DNA of 43,227 nt from an uncultured Methylococcaceae bacterium (GCA_903934875.1 CAIZPP010000083.1:1-43227), one strand, 5' to 3'; positions 24,637-33,420 are shown, counted from the first letter of the stretch. A program made the numbers and translations. Notes: generated by a model not told the origin, from the letters alone.

Positions 24637-25049
24637 GCTATGTATTTCACCAATAGGAAGTGGTTCATGCCGTCTTTGCTGTGGTAGCTAATTTCATCCA
24701 TGAATAATTTGATAATTTTAAGCCCCATGCCGCCCTCTTGGGGGTCCTCGTGGTCAACTTCAAAGTGGGTCGGAGTGTCTTGCAACAGTTGCGTATCCAG
24801 CGCAATGCCGGAATCGGCAATATCGAGGGTGATTTTATCGGCGCCAAGTTGAAAGCTAACATGGACTTGATGTTCCGGGGAACCTTTGTAGCCATGTTTT
24901 ATGCAGTTGGTGACCACCTCGTATACGGCTACTTTAATCTGATAGCATTGCTGGTTGTCGAAATGCTCTGCGGAAAGAGCGTCGATGCATGTTCCCAGCA
25001 GGTCGATGTTGTGGTAACAACTGTCTATCACTAAATCTATTTTACCCAT
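24633..25049 (-). CDS. Anti-sigma-factor-like serine kinase (HATPase_c_2, RsbW type)
   Basis: A 138-residue GHKL ATPase. It has N-box IKVAVYEVVTNCIKHGY, G1-like DIADSGIALD and G2 GGMGLKIIKLFMDE, with nothing else fused. Family members phosphorylate or sequester a STAS-domain partner. The frame is open to TTG 25070; I chose ATG 25049, right after the stop of the preceding gene (TAGCATG), with GAAG upstream. ATG 25064 is possible. Pairing with the PP2C response regulator immediately upstream suggests a partner-switching module controlling polysaccharide production. No STAS protein or sigma factor is in the window. Confidence 0.85.
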   Translation of the reverse strand: MGKIDLVIDSCYHNIDLLGTCIDALSAEHFDNQQCYQIKVAVYEVVTNCIKHGYKGSPEHQVHVSFQLGADKITLDIADSGIALDTQLLQDTPTHFEVDHEDPQEGGMGLKIIKLFMDEISYHSKDGMNHFLLVKYIA

Positions 25050-25050
25050 G

Positions 25051-26328
25051 CTAGGCTTCGTCATTGGCAATCTCCAAGGCTAGCATCGATATATCATCTT
25101 CGAAGTGCTTGTTGCCTAACCATGTCTCCAATTGAGTGATCAAAATTTTGCCCACATTGTCCAAATCTTCGGACTTGATCGAAAAGAGCAAGTCCTTTAG
25201 TCTATCGATGCCGAATTCCTCGCCGTCTTTATTCATGCATTCTGCAATCCCATCCGAGTGGAGAAATAAACGGTCGCCTTTGGAAAATTTAAACATCGTT
25301 GACTCATAGTCCGAATCCGGCAATATCCCGACAGGCAAACCGTGCTTTCCGACTGCAATTGGTTTGCCGTCTAATGGTATGAAAATTGGCTTGGGATGGC
25401 CAGCCAGGCAGAGGTCGATAGTTCTGCTCCGCGTGTCGAGTAGGCCGAAAGCCGTCGTAAAATAGTCTGACATGTCCGCTCCGCTTTGGAATCTCTGGTT
25501 CAACTTCGCTACGATGTTTGCGGAAGAAGCGGGCGAGGCAAACAAAGAGTCGTGGTCTTGCCTTCTGTCATAGGCAGGATGGCTCAACGCTGGGGTAGTG
25601 GAATCATGGGCGGATAAATATTTTGGTGGCATTGTCTTCGTCTGGTCTGGAGAGAGTATCCTAGTGAGGCTAAAGGAATGCAATGCCGATGCCACACCAT
25701 GCCCGGCCACGTCCAATTGATAAAACACGATCTGGGAATCATTGATGCGGAAATAATTCAGAGTGTCTCCGCCGACATAGGTGGAAGGTAAAAACAGCCA
25801 ATTAAACCGAACCCCGTTGATCACAGCGTTTTGCGGGGGAAGCAGGCCAATTTGCGCCTTGGCCGCCAATTTGAGGTCGCGCTTGATATAAGAATAGGCC
25901 TTGTCCAGACGCTCGTTGATCTCATTCAAGTGTTGGTTTTTCGCTTCGAGTTCGGCGGTCAACTGGATTATCCTCCCGGCGGAGCGGACCCGTGCCTTCA
26001 GAACCTCCATGTCGCAGGTTTTTGCCAAATAGTCGTCTGCCCCAATGTCCAATCCTTGGATTAGGGAGGCCTCATCGTCTCTGGCAGTCAACAGTAATAT
26101 ATAAATGTAAGGCAAGTCAGTGGCGGCTTTTACTCTCTGGCAAAGTTCCAGTCCGTTTAATACGGGCATTTCCCAGTCGCTAATCAGAATCTGGAAGGGT
26201 TCGGTTTGCAAATGCTTCCATGCCTCCTCTCCATTTTCCGCCGTCACCACGTCATAGCCACACGCTTTGAGATTCCTTGAGTACAACAGCCGTGTGACCG
26301 GTTCATCATCGGCAAGCAATATTTTCAT
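25051..26328 (-). CDS. Response regulator with SpoIIE/RsbU-type PP2C phosphatase domain
   Basis: A 425-residue protein. The receiver domain (1-120) has acidic pair Asp7/Asp8, phospho-acceptor Asp51 (LISDWEMP), Thr81 and Lys103. A coiled-coil linker follows (LTAELEAKNQHLNEINERLDKAY). The PP2C domain carries TYVGGDTLNYF, QLDVAGHGVASAL, LCLAGHPKP, LFLHSDGIAE and FEDDISMLAL, so the metal-binding aspartates are present. It should dephosphorylate a STAS-type Ser/Thr-phosphoprotein once phosphorylated by a sensor kinase not found here. It lies in the operon 10 bases after the nucleotidyltransferase fusion. Confidence 0.92.
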   Translation of the reverse strand: MKILLADDEPVTRLLYSRNLKACGYDVVTAENGEEAWKHLQTEPFQILISDWEMPVLNGLELCQRVKAATDLPYIYILLLTARDDEASLIQGLDIGADDYLAKTCDMEVLKARVRSAGRIIQLTAELEAKNQHLNEINERLDKAYSYIKRDLKLAAKAQIGLLPPQNAVINGVRFNWLFLPSTYVGGDTLNYFRINDSQIVFYQLDVAGHGVASALHSFSLTRILSPDQTKTMPPKYLSAHDSTTPALSHPAYDRRQDHDSLFASPASSANIVAKLNQRFQSGADMSDYFTTAFGLLDTRSRTIDLCLAGHPKPIFIPLDGKPIAVGKHGLPVGILPDSDYESTMFKFSKGDRLFLHSDGIAECMNKDGEEFGIDRLKDLLFSIKSEDLDNVGKILITQLETWLGNKHFEDDISMLALEIANDEA

Positions 26329-26338
26329 GTTGGAGGCT

Positions 26339-27808
26339 TCACTCTTCCGGTATCCAAGGCCTGCTGCTAAACAGGGTCAGGAATCCTTCCCACAGGTATA
26401 GCCAGTTCTTGCCACGGTTGTGCTGGCCGACGTAATAGGCATCGGTTAGCAAACGTTCCTCTTCGGGGGTGTTTTGCGAGTGGCGCAGTTGCGTAGGCCC
26501 GATCAAGCCGGCCGGGGCGCTATCGGCAAAGCACTCCCATTCTTCGGTCCTATGCGATGCCTGTTCCAAGGTCACCGGTTCAACGCCAAACAAGCGCAAA
26601 TCACCACTGAGCACCGCCAAGATTCGGGGAAGCGTACGCAACAAGGGGCTGGATGCCGCCCATTCCCAGGCAGTGAATTCGGTCCGATGGCGCTCGCCAA
26701 GCTCTGTCAGCACGATCCGGTTGCCGCGCAGCTTGCGCGGACGCAATAATCTGCCTGCATTATTTCCACGGGCTGCGGCCAGTGCGGCCAGAGGCCAAAG
26801 CGGGAGGGACAAAAGTAGCAATAACAGCCCGCCAAGTCTGTTCAACAAAGGCAGCAGGCCATTGCTCAGCGTGGTTTGCCTAAGGTCGGTGAGCAGAAAG
26901 GAATCGGTGACGCGTATGTGCGTGTTGATGTCGACTCGGATTAGGTCATTTCCCCTAGCGATTGAGTTGCTTAAGCTGACCAGTTCGCCAACATAGGTAT
27001 TGGGTAGCACCACGGTATCGGACAATTTTGCGTGCCGGTCGATGAACACTTGGTCGTTGATGACGACTTCGTGGCTAAACTCCGCTGTCGGGTGGACCTC
27101 GCTGCCGCTGCCGACGAATGCGATGCCGAATTTGAGGCTGCGCGAGGAGACCTTGCTATTCCTCCCTTGTGTCAGTCCCAGTGCGGTTTGCCGACCGGGT
27201 ACCAGCAGACCGGATATCCTCCCTGCCGCCGCATCCAGGCTGGTCTTATGGAAAGCGGCCAATGAGTCCAAATGGTGCGCCTTTGCGCCGGGAAACTCGA
27301 CGGCGGATGCGTATGGAACTGGCAGACCCTGCGCCAGGGTAGGCCAGTGGAGAGGGGACAGATCGGCCTGTTGGCTCCTGCACAGGCACAGCCCCGCTGC
27401 TTGACCATCAAACACGCCATGCAGCACAGGGCCAACGAGAGCAGCGGCCTGTTGCAGAAACTCGGCAAGGCAGGGCGTTCTGATCATGTCTCCCCGGATG
27501 AGCAGCAGCGGGTCGTTGTCCTGTTGCCGTGGAAGCTGCGCCAACACGGCCTGCGGGTTTTCCTCGCCGCGCGTGGGCCAATAATCAAGTTCCAAGCCCC
27601 AACGCCTGCCATATTCAAACTGGGTGCGCACTTGGTCGGCAAATGGTCCGATGACAACGACGGCCCGCTTGATGCCGGCGTTTGCTAGCATGTCCAGGTT
27701 ATGTTCCAGCACAGACTTTCCCGCGATGGGCAACAATGCGGGACAGGTTCTGTCGGTGAGGGGAAATAGCTCATGCCCTAGGCGGTCGGCAAGGATAATG
27801 GTGCGCAT
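26339..27808 (-). CDS. Nucleotidyltransferase-like / degenerate sugar-transferase fusion
   Basis: A 489-residue protein. The N-terminal ~220 residues resemble sugar-1-phosphate nucleotidyltransferases (TIILADRLG...PALLPIAGKSVLEHNLDML), but the usual GxGTRL loop is altered to DRLGHEL, so activity is doubtful. The middle (VFIDRHAKLSDTVVLPNTYVG) looks like a left-handed beta-helix. A hydrophobic segment and a C-terminal region follow that align with sugar transferases: SPLLRTLPRILAVLSGDLRLFGVEP mirrors xxIDELPQLWNVLIGNMSLVGPRP, with catalytic Asp-Glu replaced by Arg-Thr. TGATG overlap joins it to the preceding gene. A scaffolding or regulatory partner of the true transferase is my inference. Confidence 0.7.
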   Translation of the reverse strand: MRTIILADRLGHELFPLTDRTCPALLPIAGKSVLEHNLDMLANAGIKRAVVVIGPFADQVRTQFEYGRRWGLELDYWPTRGEENPQAVLAQLPRQQDNDPLLLIRGDMIRTPCLAEFLQQAAALVGPVLHGVFDGQAAGLCLCRSQQADLSPLHWPTLAQGLPVPYASAVEFPGAKAHHLDSLAAFHKTSLDAAAGRISGLLVPGRQTALGLTQGRNSKVSSRSLKFGIAFVGSGSEVHPTAEFSHEVVINDQVFIDRHAKLSDTVVLPNTYVGELVSLSNSIARGNDLIRVDINTHIRVTDSFLLTDLRQTTLSNGLLPLLNRLGGLLLLLLSLPLWPLAALAAARGNNAGRLLRPRKLRGNRIVLTELGERHRTEFTAWEWAASSPLLRTLPRILAVLSGDLRLFGVEPVTLEQASHRTEEWECFADSAPAGLIGPTQLRHSQNTPEEERLLTDAYYVGQHNRGKNWLYLWEGFLTLFSSRPWIPEE

Positions 27809-28563
27809 CAGTAGGCCCCCCGACCCAATAGCACTGCCGGTATGGTAAGCAGCAGTAATTTCACATCGAGCCAGAAGGATTGCGATTCGATATATTCCAC
27901 ATCCAGGCCCACTTGTTGGTCAAAAGGGATATCTGAGCGCCCGGAAACTTGCCAGATGCAGGTGATTCCTGGGATGACCTCCAAACGGCGCCGTTCGGCG
28001 AGGGAATATTGGTTTACCTCCGACGGAAGGGCGGGGCGGGGGCCTACCAAAGACATGTTGCCGATAAGGACATTCCACAATTGGGGCAATTCGTCTATGG
28101 AGGCTTTGCGGATAAACTTTCCCACTTTGGTTATCCGTGGGTCTTCTTTCATTTTGAAAAGTACGCCGCCGTTCATTTCGTTCAATTTCTCCAGTTCTTT
28201 TTTCCGGGCTTCGGCATCAATATACATGGATCGGAACTTCCACATGGGGAAAAGTTTTCCCCAGCGTCCGACTCGTGTCTGTTTAAAAAATATGGGACCG
28301 GGCGAGTCCCTGTGAATGGCGATTGCGCAGGCCACAAACAAGGGAGCCAACAGTATAAGAAAGAAGGCGGAGGCAAAGATGTCAAACAATCGCTTAGTCA
28401 GGAAAGTGGTGCGTACCACCGCAACCCAAACTGCGCGCTTGGCGTACAATCTTAGGGTATTGCGGAAAGCAACCCGCCCAATATGTTCGTAACGCTCGAA
28501 TAGCTGCTTGCGGTCATCTTCTTCCCTGCCGGATGGGTACTGAGTGTATTTCGCGTGGTTCAT
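27808..28563 (-). CDS. Polyprenyl-phosphate sugar-1-phosphate transferase (catalytic)
   Basis: A 251-residue initiating transferase of the short type: one membrane hairpin (LFDIFASAFFLILLAPLFVACAI), then SPGPIFFKQTRVGRWGKLF, the catalytic ASIDELPQLWNVLIGNMSLV and GPRPALP, ending LLGRGAY. It would start an exopolysaccharide repeat on undecaprenyl phosphate. The open frame extends to 28698, but I use ATG 28563, whose ATGA overlaps the stop of the WecG-like gene and whose sequence MNHAKYTQYPS begins a separate protein. It is the second complete initiating enzyme in the window besides WcaJ, so two polymers are probably made here. Confidence 0.92.
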   Translation of the reverse strand: MNHAKYTQYPSGREEDDRKQLFERYEHIGRVAFRNTLRLYAKRAVWVAVVRTTFLTKRLFDIFASAFFLILLAPLFVACAIAIHRDSPGPIFFKQTRVGRWGKLFPMWKFRSMYIDAEARKKELEKLNEMNGGVLFKMKEDPRITKVGKFIRKASIDELPQLWNVLIGNMSLVGPRPALPSEVNQYSLAERRRLEVIPGITCIWQVSGRSDIPFDQQVGLDVEYIESQSFWLDVKLLLLTIPAVLLGRGAY

Positions 28564-29885
28564 GACGCGGCGTCCGGTCTTTTTTGCAGCCATACCCGAT
28601 AGAGGAACAACGGGTTGCCAATCAGGTAGCGGCGCCACATTCTTCCTGGCTCCTGCAACAAACGCCAACTCCACTCCAGCCCAATCTCGCGCATCCACAG
28701 CGGTGCCCTGGGCAGTCGCCCGGAGTAGAAATCGAACAATCCGCCCACCCCTAGGCGCACACAGGGGGTTAGCTTCTCGCCATGTTCAGCCAGCCACAAT
28801 TCTTGCTTGGGCGCGCCGAAGGCGACGAGCAAAATGTCCGCTTTTGACGCGTTGATTTCTTCCACAACGCGTCCAGATTCCTCCGCTTTGAAATAACCGT
28901 CGCGCACTCCGGCAATGTCAAGAGTGGGAAAGCGCTCCCGCATCTTATGTGAGACTGCCTCGGCCACGCCGGGCTTGGCCCCAAGCAGAAACAGCGACAG
29001 CCCCTCCGCTGCGGCTTTTTCACATAAGCGGGGGAACATATCGGTTCCGTTTACATTAGCCATCAGCGATACGCCAAGCAATCTGCATCCAATGTTGATG
29101 CCTATGCCATCGGGCAACACCCGCTCCGCCGCAGAAAGAACCTGCTGGTATTTATTGTGCCGGTAGGCGATGTTTAGGCAGTCTGGGTTGACGAACGCGA
29201 CAAAGGCTGGTTCATGGTTCTTGACCCGCCTGACCATCCAGCCTACGGCTTCGTCCATGGTGGTGTTGGTGATATCGACGCCAAAAAAATGCAGCACGGC
29301 GGGGGTGGGCCTAAGGCCGCCGCCAGCCAGCAGGTTGCCAATCAGGGAGCGGGCGACTAGGCCCATGTCCCCCTGCACTGTTTCGCTGTAGTAAAAGTCT
29401 ATATCGCTGCTGGTTTCGCTGTCGTAGGCGATACCGACCTTGCGCCGCAAACCGTGGGGTGAAAAAAGGCCGGGGCGCAAAGTAAACCGAATGCCTTGTT
29501 CGGGGGTCAGCAGCAAGACCTCGTTTTCAGCCATAGGCCTAGGGCCTGCAAAGGCCATATCTCCCCACAGAATATTGAACAGCACGGCAAGCCCGGAAGC
29601 GGGGGCCTTGCCCGCAAAGCCAAGGCGCAGAAAGGGGGTTCTGAACTGTCCAATCAACTCCACGGTGTCGAAAACCTTGCCCCACAGAGATTTTGCCAGT
29701 ATTGCCCGGATTAGCAAGACCGGAGAGAAGGCAAGGATCAGGCTGAGGGAGAGGAAAATATCGAAGCTCCTAGGGAGCACCTCCAATAACAGAAGTGCCG
29801 CGTGTTCAAACCAAACTCTCCACCAAATCAATAGGATATTTGATTCTCGGTCTAACGGCCCTGGTATGCTGGAGTCGGTTTTCAT
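28560..29885 (-). CDS. WecG/TagA/CpsF glycosyltransferase with degenerate sugar-transferase N-terminus
   Basis: A 441-residue two-domain protein. Residues ~15-190 resemble a sugar transferase (RSFDIFLSLSLILAFSPVLL; FNILWGDMAFAGPRPM), but the DELPQ motif is replaced by SGLAV, so this half is probably inactive. Residues ~195-441 are a GT26 enzyme: FFGVDITNTTMDEA, VLPDGIGINIG, LFLLGAKPGVAE, VAFGAPKQE and GVGGLFDFYSG. GT26 enzymes add the second sugar to the lipid-linked primer. The start at 29885 (MKTDSSIPG) overlaps the preceding stop as ATGA; the frame is open to 30077. The order of genes predicts the order of assembly after the initiating transferase. Confidence 0.88.
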   Translation of the reverse strand: MKTDSSIPGPLDRESNILLIWWRVWFEHAALLLLEVLPRSFDIFLSLSLILAFSPVLLIRAILAKSLWGKVFDTVELIGQFRTPFLRLGFAGKAPASGLAVLFNILWGDMAFAGPRPMAENEVLLLTPEQGIRFTLRPGLFSPHGLRRKVGIAYDSETSSDIDFYYSETVQGDMGLVARSLIGNLLAGGGLRPTPAVLHFFGVDITNTTMDEAVGWMVRRVKNHEPAFVAFVNPDCLNIAYRHNKYQQVLSAAERVLPDGIGINIGCRLLGVSLMANVNGTDMFPRLCEKAAAEGLSLFLLGAKPGVAEAVSHKMRERFPTLDIAGVRDGYFKAEESGRVVEEINASKADILLVAFGAPKQELWLAEHGEKLTPCVRLGVGGLFDFYSGRLPRAPLWMREIGLEWSWRLLQEPGRMWRRYLIGNPLFLYRVWLQKRPDAAS

Positions 29886-30862
29886 ATGGATGACCACGGT
29901 TGGGGAGGGGAAACAGCACCGCCTTGGGTGTCGCGCCAAGCCTGTTCCCAGAGTTTGAGTAGGTTTTCCGATTCGGCTGTTTTGGCCGGATTGCGTTTGC
30001 GGTTGCGCAAAGCCCGCAGTGTGTGCCAGCCTTGTTCTAGTGATTTCACCAGCCAGGCCTGAACCGGCCCGTGCCATTTGCGGTAGAACAGCAATTGGCT
30101 ACGGATGCGCCAAAGCGTCACTTGCAAGCCGACCTCTGAGAAATGCATCTGTTTGAGTGTTTTAGACGACTCGCCGCCGATATGGGAGATTGCCAAGTCA
30201 GGCCAATAGCGGATGGCAAAGCCGGCTGCCTTGATGCGGCGGCACAAATCGACTTCCTCGTAATACAGGAAAAAGCGGGGGTCGAAAAAGCCAGTGGAGT
30301 CGAGCAGGCCACGCCGGATGATGGCAAATGCGCCGGTTATCCAATCGACATCCGCAGCCAGGCCGGGGTCGGCCCAAGTGCGGTTAAAACGCCCAAAAAA
30401 GCGGGATTGCGGGTAGCGTGCCGCCAAGCCGCTGAGATTGAGAAACTCATCCAGCAGCGAAGGAAAGCAGTGCACCGAAGGTTGCCAGCCACCGTCGGAA
30501 GCCAGCAAACGACCGCCGCCCATCCCTACTGTTGGCTCCGCCTCCATATGTGCGAGCGCCAAGGAAAGGGTGGGGGGAGGCACTAGCGCGTCTGAATTTA
30601 ACAGCACGACAAAACGGCCTTGCGCATGTTGTAAAGCCAGATTATTGCCGTTGCCGAAGCCTAGGTTGGCGGTGCTGCGGACTAGAATGACCTCGGGAAA
30701 TTCTAGCTGCACCATGTCTGCCGAGCCGTCGTGCGAGGCGTTGTCCAGCACCACGGTCTCAAACCGCACATCCCCAGTTTGGCTGCGCAAGGCCGTCAGG
30801 CATTCGCGTAGCCGGTCGCGGGTGTTGAATGAGACGATTAGAACCGAAATGTCAATGCTCAT
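29882..30862 (-). CDS. GT2 glycosyltransferase, rhamnosyltransferase-like
   Basis: A 326-residue GT-A enzyme: SVLIVSFNTRDRLRECLTAL, VVLDNASHDGSADM, LGFGNGNNLALQ and the metal-binding VVLLNSDALV (DXD-like NSD). The acceptor-side DWITGAFAIIRR and FFLYYEEVDLCRRIKAAG are typical of the WbbL rhamnosyltransferase group. No membrane segments. The frame extends to 30946, but ATG 30862 (MSIDISVLIV) is the conserved start and overlaps the upstream stop by 11 bases. The sugar specificity is inferred from the group. Confidence 0.9.
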   Translation of the reverse strand: MSIDISVLIVSFNTRDRLRECLTALRSQTGDVRFETVVLDNASHDGSADMVQLEFPEVILVRSTANLGFGNGNNLALQHAQGRFVVLLNSDALVPPPTLSLALAHMEAEPTVGMGGGRLLASDGGWQPSVHCFPSLLDEFLNLSGLAARYPQSRFFGRFNRTWADPGLAADVDWITGAFAIIRRGLLDSTGFFDPRFFLYYEEVDLCRRIKAAGFAIRYWPDLAISHIGGESSKTLKQMHFSEVGLQVTLWRIRSQLLFYRKWHGPVQAWLVKSLEQGWHTLRALRNRKRNPAKTAESENLLKLWEQAWRDTQGGAVSPPQPWSSI

Positions 30863-32030
30863 GGTCTGTCCTGTCAGTGCGTACCCAAGCCGCCTCGGCG
30901 CTGGCCGATTTAAGCAATTGCCGCCCCAAAGTGAGTTTCCACACAATATAGAAAGGTGCTGCCAGCAGGGCTAGACAATCGCGCCAGCCGGCCCTGCCCA
31001 CCCAAAGCGCCACGGCCACATGCGACACTACCCATGCCAGCCCGGCTAGGGCTGTATAGCGGGCGAACGTCACGGGCACGGCCAGCAAAACGAGCAGTAA
31101 AAAAACCTGGAAAGCCAAGGGCAGCAAGAGCAGTTCCAGCAGCGGCTCCAGCAGCCGCCAATGGCCTTTCAGCACTTCGACAGCCAAACCTTTGGACTGT
31201 TCGCGTATCATCCTGAATCTTCCTCCTTCCCATCGCGCCCTTTGGCCCGAGGCGGCCCGGCCTTGAGTCGGCACTTCCGACCAGACGGTGCTGGCCTCGC
31301 AAAAGCGTACCCGTAGCCCTGCGCGCACCAGGCGCAGGTGGTATTCCAAGTCTTCCGCGATGGAGCCTGCGTCGAAGGGGACTTTTTCTAGCGTTTTCCG
31401 TGCCAGTCCGAAACCATTGCCGAGTATGCCCACGGACAAGCCCCAGTAATCCCGTCCGCGCAGCCTCAGCACGTTAAAGGCCAGCCAGGCGACATGCATC
31501 AGCCTGGAGCGGATGGAAGCCTCAGGATTGCTGGCGAGATAGCGGCATTGCAACGCATCCGCCCCTTGCCCGAACAATTCGGCGGTGGCGAGGATGAAAT
31601 TGGCCTCGACCCCAGTGTCTGCATCGACGATCAGGAAGGCATCATGGTTTTCGGACAACAGGATGGAAAACGCATGGTGCAAGGCATAGCCCTTGCCTCG
31701 CAAGTTTTCATCCTGCCGCTCAAGCACACGGGCACCCGCCAAGTGCGCCCGTTCGGCGGTGGCATCGGTGCAATTATCGGCAATGACAACCACGCTAAGG
31801 CTATGTATGCCGATTTCGCAGCCGAACAGCGAGGCCACGCAGCCGCCTATGCCTTGTTCTTCGTTGTGCGCGGGAATCACCACACACAAGTGCAGCGGCT
31901 GCTGATTTTGCAATAGGATGTGCCGTCGGCGCGGCATGGCTCCGCCTAGGGTGAGAAAAGCCAGTTCAAAAGTGCCCGGCAGAGTTGCCAGGCAGAGTAA
32001 AATTCCGATTACAGACCACACAGATTGCAT
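30852..32030 (-). CDS. Membrane GT2 glycosyltransferase (processive-type features)
   Basis: A 392-residue protein: one N-terminal membrane segment, a GT-A domain and two or three C-terminal membrane segments. The GT-A domain has LCVVIPAHNEEQGIGGCVASL, VVIADNCTDATAE, FLIVDADTGVE (DXD), SIAEDLEYHLRLVRAG (ED) and GQRARWEGGR (QXXRW). The set of DXD, ED and QXXRW with flanking helices is that of polymerising or membrane-anchored GT2 enzymes. It is the first gene of the minus-strand exopolysaccharide operon (30862 to 22468 follow with overlaps or short gaps). The promoter should lie in 32031-32215. Confidence 0.88.
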   Translation of the reverse strand: MQSVWSVIGILLCLATLPGTFELAFLTLGGAMPRRRHILLQNQQPLHLCVVIPAHNEEQGIGGCVASLFGCEIGIHSLSVVVIADNCTDATAERAHLAGARVLERQDENLRGKGYALHHAFSILLSENHDAFLIVDADTGVEANFILATAELFGQGADALQCRYLASNPEASIRSRLMHVAWLAFNVLRLRGRDYWGLSVGILGNGFGLARKTLEKVPFDAGSIAEDLEYHLRLVRAGLRVRFCEASTVWSEVPTQGRAASGQRARWEGGRFRMIREQSKGLAVEVLKGHWRLLEPLLELLLLPLAFQVFLLLVLLAVPVTFARYTALAGLAWVVSHVAVALWVGRAGWRDCLALLAAPFYIVWKLTLGRQLLKSASAEAAWVRTDRTDHEH

Positions 32031-32085
32031 TCGGCTTGTCCTGTGTTTTGAGATAAACTACGATGAATAGGAAGGCTTTAGGGCG

Positions 32086-32173
32086 GTGCGGAAGTAAAGC
32101 AACACTATACTCCCTCTCCCTCTGGGAGAGGGTTGGGGTGAGGGCAATTGATAAGGCCGCTTTACTTCCGCAC
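32086..32173. repeat. 88-bp TIR element between divergent operons
   Basis: Perfect 15-bp termini GTGCGGAAGTAAAGC and GCTTTACTTCCGCAC enclose a hairpin core CCCTCTCCC/GGGAGAGGG followed by TTGGGGTGAGGGC. A single related terminus, GCTTTACTTCCG, occurs at 3962-3973. It occupies half of the 185-bp gap between the divergent genes at 32030 and 32216, so it probably lies within their promoter region. Confidence 0.75.
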
Positions 32174-32215
32174 TAATCCATCTATCCGCTAATCATAGCA
32201 CCAAGGCACATCATC

Positions 32216-33328
32216 ATGGTATCCAGAAATGAAAACGATTCCAAACCTGACGCAGGCGCGGAAAATTTAAGCCTGCCTTCCCCCCCAGAATGGCCTGACT
32301 ACGGCTTGGAGCGCTTGCCGTCTTGCCCGGTTTGCGGCGCGGCGGAACGTTCGCTGGTCCACCTAGGGTTGACCGACCGGATTTTTTACTGCGCCCCCGG
32401 TGCGTGGACACTGTACCGCTGCGCTGCCTGCCGTTGCGGCTATCTGGACCCGCGCCCCACACCGCAGGCCATAGGCTTGGCTTACGCGGAATATTACACC
32501 CACGCGGCACCCGAAGAGGAGGTTTTTCTGTCTTCCTCGACCTTCATCGGCAGGCGCTTGAGTGCTTTGCGCAACGGCTATCTTAACGCTAGGTTTCCCC
32601 ACTTGGCCCTTACGCCATCACACCGGCTGGGTGCCCGCTTGCTGGCGTTGTTTCCCGCTACCCGCGCCCTGGCCGAGCGCGATGTGCGCCATCTTCCCGC
32701 ACCCGCTGCTGGCGCGAGGCTGTTGGATTTGGGCTGTGGCAGCGGCGCATTTGTGCGCCGGGCGATCAGCCTAGGCTATGCGGCGGAAGGCTTGGAGTTC
32801 GATGCACTGGCGGTAGAGGCGGCCGTCAGCAAGGGTTTGCCTGTGCGTGTAGGCGCATTGCCTGCAACCGGCTTGGAGGCAGACCGCTACGAGGTGGTGA
32901 CCTTAAGCCAAGTCATCGAGCATCTGCACGAACCGCAGGCCGCGTTGCGGGAGGTCCACCGCCTGCTCAAACCGGGTGGCTGGTTTTGGCTGGCGACCCC
33001 GAACTTGGATGCGCCGGGCCATGCCCATTTTGGCCCGGATTGGCGCGGACTGGAACCGCCCCGGCATCTGGTGTTGTTTTCCGCCCAGGCCTTGTCCCTG
33101 GCCTTGCAGCAGGCGGGGTTCGTCGACATTGAATTCAAGCCGCCGGGTGCGGTCAGCGCGTGGCTATGGTCGTCCAGCCTGCGCATCTCGAAAAATGCCC
33201 GCTTGGGCACGCCGATTACCCTGCCGCCGGATTTGGCCCGGCTGGCCCGAAGTGAAGACCGCGAATCCTTGGCCAACCCGGTGGCCGGGGAGGAGTTAGT
33301 GGTGATGGCGCGGAAGCTTCCAAAGTGA
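32216..33328 (+). CDS. SAM methyltransferase with N-terminal zinc-binding region
   Basis: A 370-residue protein. The N-terminal part has a four-cysteine pattern, CPVCGAAE ... YRCAACRCGYLDPRPT, of the kind seen before Methyltransf_23/C-methyltransferase domains. The catalytic part follows: ARLLDLGCGSGAFVRRA, acidic residue in GLEFDA, VTLSQVIEHLHEPQAALREVHRLLKPGGWFWLATPN and FGPDWRGLEPPRHLVLFS. It probably modifies a sugar or lipid-linked glycan. It is transcribed divergently from the exopolysaccharide operon. GC-rich like its neighbours, and the stop is followed at once by repeats. Confidence 0.88.
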   Translation: MVSRNENDSKPDAGAENLSLPSPPEWPDYGLERLPSCPVCGAAERSLVHLGLTDRIFYCAPGAWTLYRCAACRCGYLDPRPTPQAIGLAYAEYYTHAAPEEEVFLSSSTFIGRRLSALRNGYLNARFPHLALTPSHRLGARLLALFPATRALAERDVRHLPAPAAGARLLDLGCGSGAFVRRAISLGYAAEGLEFDALAVEAAVSKGLPVRVGALPATGLEADRYEVVTLSQVIEHLHEPQAALREVHRLLKPGGWFWLATPNLDAPGHAHFGPDWRGLEPPRHLVLFSAQALSLALQQAGFVDIEFKPPGAVSAWLWSSSLRISKNARLGTPITLPPDLARLARSEDRESLANPVAGEELVVMARKLPK

Positions 33329-33346
33329 TTACCAAGAGGCTTAATA

Positions 33347-33406
33347 TGGAGTGCGGCGACTCGTCGCCGCTTTTGGGGCGAGCGGCGACGAGTCGCCGTA
33401 CTCCAC
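33347..33406. repeat. Palindromic core of family G without TIRs
   Basis: The arms TGGAGTGCGGCGACTCGTCG and CGACGAGTCGCCGTACTCCA pair nearly perfectly. It is the same core as 19414-19477 and 43123-43186, but here the TGATGTTACGCA ends are absent. Confidence 0.8.
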
Positions 33407-33420
33407 ATACAGCGAAAAGC

